This document shows positions 1-5,826 of a DNA stretch of 8,502 nt, piece after piece (within the stretch, counting starts at the first letter, position 1; each line of letters opens with the position of its first letter). This DNA is from an uncultured Bacteroidales bacterium (GTDB taxonomy: Bacteria > Bacteroidota > Bacteroidia > Bacteroidales > UBA932). The notes under the pieces were generated by a model. It was not told where the DNA came from. It worked only from the letters and a program-made list of their open reading frames with translations, and ran no database searches. The DNA lies in contig CABTXO010000058.1 of NCBI GenBank assembly GCA_902488725.1, positions 1 to 8,502 on the forward strand, written 5' to 3'. The position numbers and the translations under genes were made by a program.

Positions 1-315
1 AAGTGCCGCCTGGAAATGGTTCGACCTGTCCGTCATGCACTTACGGTTGCAGATGGCAGAGGAAGATTCCGTCGCCTGGTCCGGGTTCGTCGGTACCGCC
101 TCCGCATTGATCGCCGCGACCTTGGCTTTGTCAGTCAGGTCGGACAGTGGAGTCCAGTTGTCGGGCATCCAGATGCTGAACGAGGTGTCCAGCGCAATGC
201 CGCGCGCAAAGTCGGCCGTGCAATTTTCTTATCGAGACCGCCTTGTCGTCCAGTGCCTCCGCCACCCGCTTGGCGACATGTCTGGAATTGCTGTGGCAGA
301 GAAATAAACGGTCAT
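1..315 (-). pseudogene. Decayed EFR1-type flavodoxin/ferredoxin gene (remnant, runs off left edge)
   Basis: Read on the minus strand from an ATG at 315, the sequence begins MTVYFSAT. It continues as GNSRHVAKRVAEALDDKAVS only if one base is restored near 290-291; together these give the YFSATGNS FMN-phosphate loop typical of EFR1 family flavodoxin-ferredoxin proteins. Without that base the frame hits TAA at 231-229. The original frame then resumes as TADFARGIALDTSFSIWMPDNW, matching the family's conserved 'S-x-x-MPDN(Y/W)' segment, and ends at the window edge with NRKCMTDR, resembling the stretch just before the ferredoxin cysteines. In intact relatives several tens of residues lie between the FMN loop and MPDNW; here only about a dozen do, so an internal block is missing. 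The function would have been FMN and 4Fe-4S electron transfer, now presumably lost. The motifs are seen directly; the family is from recall. An assembly error cannot be excluded. Confidence 0.68.
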
Positions 316-349
316 ATTCTTTGTCTCCCGATGTGCACCGCCGGACTTT

Positions 350-1327
350 CTAGTGCATGCCCCCGAAGTACTTCAGGAACTGGACGCGCATGAGCCGGTC
401 GGCGTGGGCGGGATCGGCGGCGTTCATCTTTCCGCGGTAGGCTTCCACAGTGGCGAAGCCCTTGCGGGTCTGCCAGTCGGTCAGCCCGGCCACTGCCGAT
501 TCAATCCACGGTGCGCCGCCCTGGATGATGGCGCTGGCCACTTCCACAGCGGAAGCCCCGCTGAGCAGGGATTTCGCAATCCCTTCCCAGTCATGCACAC
601 CTCCGGACACGGCCAGCGGAAGCTGGGGGACGGCCGCGGAGACGATGCCGGCCCAGCGGATCGATTGCGAAATGTCGGCAGCGGTGGTGAGGGGATTCTT
701 CATCGCGAATTCCATCCGCTCCACGTCGATGTCCGTCGGATAGAAGCGGTTGAAGAGGACCACGCCCTTCGCTCCGTGGCCGTGGAGCACATCCGCGACC
801 GCCACCGGATTGGACAGGTTCGAGCCCAGCTTGACGATCACGGGGAACGAGACCGTCGCGCAGACGTGCCGCACGATGTCCACGTGCAGCTGCTCGAAGT
901 CTCCGGGCTTGCCGTACTTGTCCGTGCTCAGGCTCATCACGTTGAGCTCCAGCGCATCGGCACCCGCCGCCTGGATCTCCTTGGCATATTCCGTCCATGT
1001 CCCGTCGGAATGGCAGGCGATCGACGCGATCACGGGGATGCGGACGGCCGCCTTCGCTTCGCGGATCAGATCCAGGTAGTCGGTGACCAGCTTGGATCCA
1101 AGGCTGTTGAACACATAGTCGAAGGCCTCGGGATGGTCGCCCAGGTCTCCAATGCTGTCCATTTCCCGGGCGATGCTCTCCTCGAACAGGGATTTGAGGA
1201 CCACGGCGCCTGCGCCGGCCTGTTCATATTTGACGAGGTTGGGCACGGAGGCCGTGAGGCTGCAGCTGCCGACGATGACCGGACAACGAAGTTCCAGTCC
1301 TGCGAATGATGTCTTGACACTTGCCAT
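350..1327 (-). CDS. Dihydroorotate dehydrogenase-like flavoprotein
   Basis: This 325-residue protein has the FMN-binding TIM-barrel pattern of the dihydroorotate dehydrogenase superfamily. It opens with a strand resembling the DHOD start (GLELRCPVIVGS, residues 9-20). It has PVIASIAC at 98-105, the strand ALELNV at 125-130, PVIVKLGSN at 162-170 with the FMN-contacting Lys166, LAVSGGVHDW at 238-247, and GASAVEVASAII at 257-268, the usual phosphate-binding end. The active-site loop is unusual: true PyrD enzymes read N-V-S-(C/S)-P-N, whereas here N129 is followed by V-M-S-L-S, so the Pro-Asn pair is gone, although Ser132 could align with the catalytic base. It therefore probably belongs to the 'dihydroorotate dehydrogenase-like' group and need not make orotate; the substrate is unknown. 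The ATG at 1327 fits the conserved N-terminus, and a TAnnTTTG box lies 40 bases upstream. It stands alone between two gene remnants. Confidence 0.9.
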   Translation of the reverse strand: MASVKTSFAGLELRCPVIVGSCSLTASVPNLVKYEQAGAGAVVLKSLFEESIAREMDSIGDLGDHPEAFDYVFNSLGSKLVTDYLDLIREAKAAVRIPVIASIACHSDGTWTEYAKEIQAAGADALELNVMSLSTDKYGKPGDFEQLHVDIVRHVCATVSFPVIVKLGSNLSNPVAVADVLHGHGAKGVVLFNRFYPTDIDVERMEFAMKNPLTTAADISQSIRWAGIVSAAVPQLPLAVSGGVHDWEGIAKSLLSGASAVEVASAIIQGGAPWIESAVAGLTDWQTRKGFATVEAYRGKMNAADPAHADRLMRVQFLKYFGGMH

Positions 1328-1366
1328 ATTGTGATGCTGTTACTGTTTCCGAAATTGCTCGATCCA

Positions 1367-1374
1367 CAAAGATA
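1367..1374 (-). promoter_or_regulatory. Bacteroidetes-type -7 box upstream of the DHOD-like gene
   Basis: On the minus strand this reads TATCTTTG, a full match to the Bacteroidetes -7 consensus TAnnTTTG. It lies 39 bases before the ATG at 1327, which would leave a leader of roughly 30 bases. I see no TTG/TTTG element at the expected 19-21 base spacing further upstream (around 1394-1398), so only half the promoter is supported. The box sits 11 bases past the stop codon of the pectinesterase remnant. Confidence 0.5.
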
Positions 1375-1385
1375 AGAAAAAACGT

Positions 1386-1656
1386 TCATTTGGGCTCCTG
1401 GCTCTCGCAAGGATTCCGGGCGGAAGCGGCTTCCGGGTTCGACATGACATCTTCGAAGGTGCAGGCTGCCGCCTGCTCCTCCGTCAGCCCGTGCGGCCGG
1501 GAGACGCACTGCGCAGTGCCGGCGCCGGCCGAGGGAGACGTGGTCGACGCCCGGATCCGCCGTGAGCCGGCAGTCTTTGAATATGTCCCCGTTGCGTTCG
1601 CCCCGGAAGGTCGAAGCGGCGGTCACGTAGCTGTTCCGCCCGGAGCGGATCGATTG
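1386..1656 (-). pseudogene. Pectinesterase (carbohydrate esterase family 8) remnant in two frames
   Basis: The gap between the DHOD-like gene and galM is not empty. On the minus strand, from about 1656 to 1525, the frame reads QSIRSGRNSYVTAAST, then GDIFKDCRLTADPGVDHVSLGR. This is the characteristic pectin methylesterase stretch leading into the LGRPW motif, which carries the substrate-binding Arg and Trp. The reading frame then changes and resumes as GLTEEQAAACTFEDVMSNP, ending at a TGA at 1388-1386. That matches the pectinesterase C-terminal 'LT-E-A-x-x-YT-x-x-V' end. The Pro-Trp of LGRPW and the following strands are missing, and the upstream part with the catalytic aspartates (QD and DFIFG motifs) is absent. 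The intact enzyme would have removed methyl esters from pectin in the periplasm or outside the cell. The remnant starts 21 bases after the galM stop in the same orientation, suggesting a former shared transcript. Family assignment is by motif recall. Confidence 0.75.
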
Positions 1657-1676
1657 AGCAGCGTGCTGCGCCGGGG

Positions 1677-2822
1677 TCAGCGGACCGAGAAGGCGTAGAC
1701 GCAGTGGCTGTCGTAGGTCTCGCCGGGACGGAGGACGGGTGACGGCCATTCCGGTTTGTTGGGGGAGTCCGGGTACTTCTGGCTCTCGAAGCAGATGGCC
1801 GAGCGCAGCGGGTAGGCGACGCCCTTTTTGCCGATCACGGTACCGTCGAGGAAGTTTCCGGAATAGACCTGCATGCCCGGCTCGTTCGTGTACACTTTCA
1901 GATCGATTCCGCTTTCAGGACAGTAGCACTCCACGGCGACGGCCGTGTCATCTCCCCTCGTGTCCAGCACGAAGTTATGGTCATAGCCCCTACCATAGAC
2001 GATCTGGTCGAAATCGGATCCGATGTCCTGTCCGATCCGTTTCGAGGCCGTGAAGTCGAGCGGCGTGCCCGCGACCGGGAGGATCTCCCCGGTGGTCATG
2101 AGGGTGCTGTCGACCGGCGTGAAGTTGGATGCGTTGAGGTAGAGTTCGTCGTCGCATACGCTGTGTTTCCCCGGGTCTCCCGCGAGGTTGAAATAGGAAT
2201 GGTTGGTCAGATTCAGGATCGTCGGAGCGTCCGTCGTGGCTTCATAGCGGATGTCGATCGCGTTGTCCTCGGTGAGGGTGTAGGTGACGGTCGCCTCGAT
2301 GTTGCCCGGGAATCCGGCTTCTCCGTCCGGGGCGAGGCGCTCGAACTTCACGTGCTTGGAATCCGCGTCCAGCACGGACAGGATCTGATAGTGCCAGCCG
2401 TCCGGGCCGCCGTGCAGGCAGTGCCCGTTGTTGTTCTGCGGCAGCTGATAGTCTTTCCCGTCCAGACTGAACCGGCCCAGTTTGATCCGGTTGCCGTAAC
2501 GGCCGATAAGCGCCCCGAAATTCGAATCGTTCCGATCGGGGAGATAGTCCGCGATCCTGTCGAAGCCCAGCACGACATCGCGGAAGGCGCCCTGCCTGTC
2601 CGGCACCATCACGGACACGATGCGGCCGCCGAAATTGGTGATGCAGACTTCCATGCCCTTGCTGTTGGTGAGGGTGAACAGGGCGATCTGTTTCCCGTTG
2701 TAGAGGGTGTCGAAATCCGCGGGCTTCAAACCGGATTTCGTGAGGGTGGCCTGCGGCTGACGGCAGCCTGCGAGGACGGCAGCGGCGAGGAGGGCCGCGC
2801 TGAAGACAGATAGGATTTTCAT
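1677..2822 (-). CDS. galM: Aldose 1-epimerase (mutarotase), lipoprotein
   Basis: This 381-residue aldose 1-epimerase interconverts alpha and beta anomers of free sugars such as glucose and galactose. The galactose-mutarotase beta-sandwich motifs are all present: GRYGNRI at 107-113, LHGG with His137, NLTNHSYFNL with the catalytic His208, GYDHNF with Asp281, TNEPGMQVYSGNF at 312-324, and FESQKYPDSPN with the catalytic-base glutamate Glu346. The N-terminus has a charged start, a hydrophobic run and lipobox V-L-A-G-C with Cys20, so the mature protein is probably lipid-anchored in the periplasm or outer membrane, as is common for Bacteroidetes epimerases in polysaccharide-use regions. I chose the ATG at 2822 because it gives the signal peptide directly; the frame stays open to 2939, but that extension would bury it. 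A good promoter lies upstream. A dead pectinesterase follows 21 bases after the stop, hinting at a past role in plant-polysaccharide use. Confidence 0.95.
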   Translation of the reverse strand: MKILSVFSAALLAAAVLAGCRQPQATLTKSGLKPADFDTLYNGKQIALFTLTNSKGMEVCITNFGGRIVSVMVPDRQGAFRDVVLGFDRIADYLPDRNDSNFGALIGRYGNRIKLGRFSLDGKDYQLPQNNNGHCLHGGPDGWHYQILSVLDADSKHVKFERLAPDGEAGFPGNIEATVTYTLTEDNAIDIRYEATTDAPTILNLTNHSYFNLAGDPGKHSVCDDELYLNASNFTPVDSTLMTTGEILPVAGTPLDFTASKRIGQDIGSDFDQIVYGRGYDHNFVLDTRGDDTAVAVECYCPESGIDLKVYTNEPGMQVYSGNFLDGTVIGKKGVAYPLRSAICFESQKYPDSPNKPEWPSPVLRPGETYDSHCVYAFSVR

Positions 2823-2857
2823 GATATGAACGTTTGGTTGTTTGCTGTGTGCGTAAA

Positions 2858-2888
2858 CAAAAATAGGAATATTCTTCCGGTACGCAAA
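2858..2888 (-). promoter_or_regulatory. Bacteroidetes-type promoter for galM (-33 and -7 elements)
   Basis: On the minus strand, TTTG (2888-2885) is followed after 19 bases by TATTTTTG (2865-2858). This fits both the TTTG -33 box and the TAnnTTTG -7 box of Bacteroidetes housekeeping promoters at the expected spacing. The galM ATG lies 35 bases beyond the -7 box, leaving a short A/T-rich leader. The 165-base divergent region containing it is clearly more A/T-rich than the flanking genes. Confidence 0.7.
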
Positions 2889-2987
2889 AAAATCCAGAAA
2901 CTTTCGCTTCCGCCGTGCAAGGTTTTCGACACCCCGCATTTGTATCTGTGAAGTCCCGCTACTTTGAAACCCCTAAACAAATCAGCG

Positions 2988-4493
2988 ATGAAACATTCCT
3001 TTATGCTGGCGGCTTCGGCAGCCATTCTTGCTGGCCTCGTGTCTGCCTGTGCCACGAAAAACGCAGGCTACCTGCCTGCGTACAGTGAAAACGGCCTGTA
3101 TCAGATTCCGCCTGAAACACCGTCCGGCGACCAGTTTTCCGCATTTGCGGACAACCCCTTCCTGGACACCGAAAAGGCTCCGGTCTCGACTTTTTCCGTG
3201 GATGCGGACGGCGCTTCGTATGCGTACATGCGCCGGAACATCATGGAAGGATGTCACCCGAACAAGGAATCGGTCCGGATCGAAGAGTTCCTGAACTACT
3301 TCACCTTTGACTATGAGGACCCCTCCGACGGGAACCTGGTGGCCATCAATTCCGAAGTGGGTCCCTGCCCCTGGGACCGGGAGCACCGCTTGATGCGGCT
3401 GGGCATCAAGGGACAGGCGATCGAAGCGGGCAAGGCACCGGTAGCCAATTTCGTGTTCCTGGTCGACGTGTCGGGCTCGATGGGCTCGGAGGACAAGCTG
3501 CCGCTGCTGCAGTCCAGCCTGAAGACCCTGGTGGACTATCTCAACCCGAAGGACCGGATCGCCATCGTCACGTACGCGAGCGGCGTCCGCAAGGTGCTGG
3601 AATCCACTCCGGCGAGCGAGGCCGCCAAGATCAAGGCGGCGATCGGCGAATTGACCGCCTACGGATCGACGGCTGGCGGAGCCGGCATGCGGATGGCCTA
3701 CGAGGAAGCCCTGAAGAATTTCATCGAAGGCGGGAACAACCGCGTGATCATGGGTACCGACGGGGATTTCAACGTGGGTGAAACGTCCACCGACGCGATC
3801 CTGGAACTGGTGCAGAACTATGCGCAGAAAGGCATCTACCTGACGGTCTGCGGTTTCGGCCTCGGCAACCTCAACGACGCGATGATGGAGACGGTCTCCA
3901 ACAAGGGGAACGGGACATACCAGTACATCGACTCGGAAGGGGAGATGACGAAGGTGTTCGTGAACGAGCGGGCGCGCTTCCTGGCGGTGGCGAACGACGG
4001 GAAGGCGCAGGTGACCTTCGATCCCACGATGGTGAGCAGCTACCGGCTGATCGGCTACGAAAACCGGGTTATGAAGGAGGACGACTTCAAGAACGACCGG
4101 AAGGATGCCGGGGAAATCGGTGCCGGCCAGACCATCACGGCCCTTTATGAAATTATCCCGGGCAAAGACTGGGGAACCCGGCCGCGCAAGCCGGTCGCCC
4201 GGTTTGGCTTCCGCTACAAGAAACAACTGGGTGAGGCGAGCGTCGCCCTGGAGAAGTCGGTCACGACCTCGGACGGCACCCTGTCCACGCCCAACCTGAG
4301 TCTCGCGGCAGGGATCGCGGCTTACGGCATGCTGCTCCGGCATTCTGAATATTCCGGTTCCGCTTCCTACAATATGGCCTATGACCTGGTGAAGAAAAAT
4401 ATTGCCTCGTTGGATCAGAAGGACTACCAGTACAAGCTCCGCGAAGAGTTGTTGCGGCTCATCGCGAAGGCCGGCGTGATCAAGGAGAACTAG
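2988..4493 (+). CDS. von Willebrand factor A domain lipoprotein (YfbK type)
   Basis: This 501-residue protein has a signal peptide ending in a lipobox (V-S-A-C, Cys21), so it is probably an outer-membrane or periplasmic lipoprotein. Residues about 50-145 resemble the vWF_A N-terminal domain (TFSVDADGASYAYMRR; RIEEFLNYF). A VWA domain follows at about 152-320 with a complete metal-ion site: DVSGSM (Asp160, Ser162, Ser164), Thr228 in YGSTAGG, and Asp258 in GTDGDFNVG. Residues about 320-500 match the DUF3520 C-terminal region (AAYGMLLRHSEY near 444-455). E. coli YfbK has the same order but is somewhat longer. VWA domains bind protein partners through the metal; the partner here is unknown. I chose the ATG at 2988 because it starts the signal peptide; a TTG eight codons earlier is in frame but unlikely. 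The gene is divergent from galM and its stop lies one base from that of the convergent desulfidase gene. Confidence 0.93.
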   Translation: MKHSFMLAASAAILAGLVSACATKNAGYLPAYSENGLYQIPPETPSGDQFSAFADNPFLDTEKAPVSTFSVDADGASYAYMRRNIMEGCHPNKESVRIEEFLNYFTFDYEDPSDGNLVAINSEVGPCPWDREHRLMRLGIKGQAIEAGKAPVANFVFLVDVSGSMGSEDKLPLLQSSLKTLVDYLNPKDRIAIVTYASGVRKVLESTPASEAAKIKAAIGELTAYGSTAGGAGMRMAYEEALKNFIEGGNNRVIMGTDGDFNVGETSTDAILELVQNYAQKGIYLTVCGFGLGNLNDAMMETVSNKGNGTYQYIDSEGEMTKVFVNERARFLAVANDGKAQVTFDPTMVSSYRLIGYENRVMKEDDFKNDRKDAGEIGAGQTITALYEIIPGKDWGTRPRKPVARFGFRYKKQLGEASVALEKSVTTSDGTLSTPNLSLAAGIAAYGMLLRHSEYSGSASYNMAYDLVKKNIASLDQKDYQYKLREELLRLIAKAGVIKEN

Positions 4494-4494
4494 A

Positions 4495-5826
4495 TTATTT
4501 GCGAAGCATGATCTCCTGAATCAGCCGGTCCGTCGACTGCATGCCCGACGAACCGATCCTGCCCAGGTTCCGGATCGTCTTTTCGATGTCCTTTTCGATG
4601 ATTCCGTCGGTTTCCCGGATGCAGGTGCCCCGGAGGGCCAGCACGCAGGACTGGACTGCGCTCGACACACCGGAAGCCACCTTCATCGCGCATCCGACCT
4701 TCGCTCCGTCGCAGACCATTCCGGTGATGTTCCCGATCATGTTCTTGATGGCGGCGCAGACCTGCTCGTAGGAGCCGCCCTGCAGGTACACCAGCCCGCA
4801 GGCGGAGCCGGTCGAGGCGATCACGCAGCCGCAGAGGGCGGACAGCTTGCCCAGATAGTGCTTGATGTGGATCGCGACCAGGTTGCTCAGGATCAGCGCC
4901 CGTGCGAGCTGCTTGTCCTCGACTCCGTATTTCTGTGCATAGGCGATCACGGGCATGCTCACGGTAATGCCCTGGTTCCCGCTGCCGGAATTGCTCATGG
5001 CGGGCAGTTTGCATCCTGCCATCCGCGCGTCGGATGCCGCTGCGGTCATGCCCATGGCGAAGCTCATGAAGTCGTCTCCGAACACTTCGCACTGGTTCTC
5101 GCGGATGGCCTTGCCGACCCCCAGCCCGTAGTCTCCCTTCATCCCTTCCAATGCGAGGGCCAGGTTCAGGGTCCTGTCCTCCAGAATGAAGGCGATGTCC
5201 GCGTCGTCGGCCGTGGTCGCGAAGTCGTAGATTTCGCGCACGGTCAGGTGATATTCCTCCCCGCTCTTGTCGAGGGATCTTGCGGCGGTGCCCGGCTCCG
5301 TGCTTTCCAGCAACCGGTCCCCGTAGCGGGTCTCCACGATGCGGTCGTGATCGTCCTGGATCACGGCCACGGCTTCCTCGGACGCACCTTCCAGCCGGAC
5401 GGATGCCCGGACATACAACAAGTGGGAGGTGTCGGCGGTTTCCAGAACGACCTGTTTGTTGCGGACCAGATCTTTTGCCCGTGCGATCGCTCCGTCGGAG
5501 ATGTCTTTCAGCACCTCGAGTCCGTAGGCGGAGTTGCCGCAGACCGCCCCGAGGGCGGCCGCGATGTCCAGGCCGATCATGTCGGTCCCCGGGATGCCGA
5601 CGCCCATTCCGTTCTTCAGGATGTTGCCGCTGCCGGCGACCCGGATCCGGAACGCGGCGGTCAGCCGCCACAGGGGACAGCCCGGTTTGCAGTCGGAGCA
5701 ATGTTGCGCCAGCACTTCGACGGCCTTGGAGACCGCAAGCGACACGGCGATCGGCTCGGTGCAGCCGAGCGCAGGCTTCACTTCCTTGTGCAGGAGTGCG
5801 ATGAGTTCAGATTCTCTTTTTGTCAT
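4495..5826 (-). CDS. L-cysteine desulfidase family protein (UPF0597 / YhaM-CyuA type)
   Basis: This 443-residue protein carries the family signature PALGCTEPIAVSLA at 18-31, with Cys22 as the expected active-site cysteine, and SNSGSGNQG at 278-286. Probable [4Fe-4S] cluster cysteines are Cys332 (in ALCGC), Cys372 and Cys379 (VCDGAKVGCA); the 40- and 7-residue spacings fit my recollection of the characterised archaeal L-cysteine desulfidase. The reaction is L-cysteine to pyruvate, ammonia and sulfide, without PLP, and the protein should be cytoplasmic since no signal peptide is visible. The fold is shared with the iron-sulfur L-serine dehydratase alpha subunit, so related substrates are possible. 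Length agrees with E. coli YhaM/CyuA. I chose the ATG at 5826 because the signature lies close behind it and the codon overlaps the previous gene's stop (ATGA), implying coupled translation with the amidase-like gene. Several cysteines beyond the ligands (e.g. 43, 46, 50) may reflect an oxygen-sensitive, anaerobic setting. Confidence 0.93.
   Translation of the reverse strand: MTKRESELIALLHKEVKPALGCTEPIAVSLAVSKAVEVLAQHCSDCKPGCPLWRLTAAFRIRVAGSGNILKNGMGVGIPGTDMIGLDIAAALGAVCGNSAYGLEVLKDISDGAIARAKDLVRNKQVVLETADTSHLLYVRASVRLEGASEEAVAVIQDDHDRIVETRYGDRLLESTEPGTAARSLDKSGEEYHLTVREIYDFATTADDADIAFILEDRTLNLALALEGMKGDYGLGVGKAIRENQCEVFGDDFMSFAMGMTAAASDARMAGCKLPAMSNSGSGNQGITVSMPVIAYAQKYGVEDKQLARALILSNLVAIHIKHYLGKLSALCGCVIASTGSACGLVYLQGGSYEQVCAAIKNMIGNITGMVCDGAKVGCAMKVASGVSSAVQSCVLALRGTCIRETDGIIEKDIEKTIRNLGRIGSSGMQSTDRLIQEIMLRK
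5823..5826 (-). other. ATGA stop-start overlap (translational coupling)
   Basis: On the minus strand ATG (5826-5824) of the cysteine desulfidase shares bases with TGA (5825-5823) ending the amidase-like gene. Such four-base overlaps usually mean that ribosomes finishing the first gene restart on the second, so both should lie on one mRNA. The promoter must be beyond the right edge, because the upstream frame stays open to the end of the window. Confidence 0.85.

Noticed and set aside
353..1309. Long open plus-strand frame opposite the DHOD-like gene.
   Set aside because: The minus-strand protein has clear family motifs. The plus-strand translation is rich in His/Arg/Gly without motifs, as expected for an antisense shadow in GC-rich DNA.
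1066..1749. A 227-codon minus-strand frame running from galM through the gap into the DHOD-like gene.
   Set aside because: Not a gene as such. Its two ends are out-of-frame galM and DHOD sequence, and only the middle is meaningful, as the pectinesterase remnant.
1977..2813. Open plus-strand frame opposite galM, about 278 codons.
   Set aside because: It is antisense to a gene with all catalytic residues in place, and its composition is shadow-like.
2823..2939. Upstream extension of galM to an ATG at 2939.
   Set aside because: It would place 39 residues ahead of a perfect lipoprotein signal peptide and would put the promoter inside the gene.
2940..2966. Possible promoter for the VWA gene: TTG at 2940-2942 and CTACTTTG at 2959-2966.
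   Set aside because: The -7 box matches only the TTTG half and the spacing of 16 bases is short. Too weak to list.
2982..4343. 453-codon minus-strand frame opposite the VWA gene.
   Set aside because: The plus strand encodes a complete lipoprotein with an intact metal site. The reverse frame shows no domain or signal peptide.
4483..4517. Inverted repeat AGGAGA/TCTCCT at the VWA-desulfidase junction as a terminator.
   Set aside because: A six-base stem with a 23-base loop and no T-run is within chance expectation.
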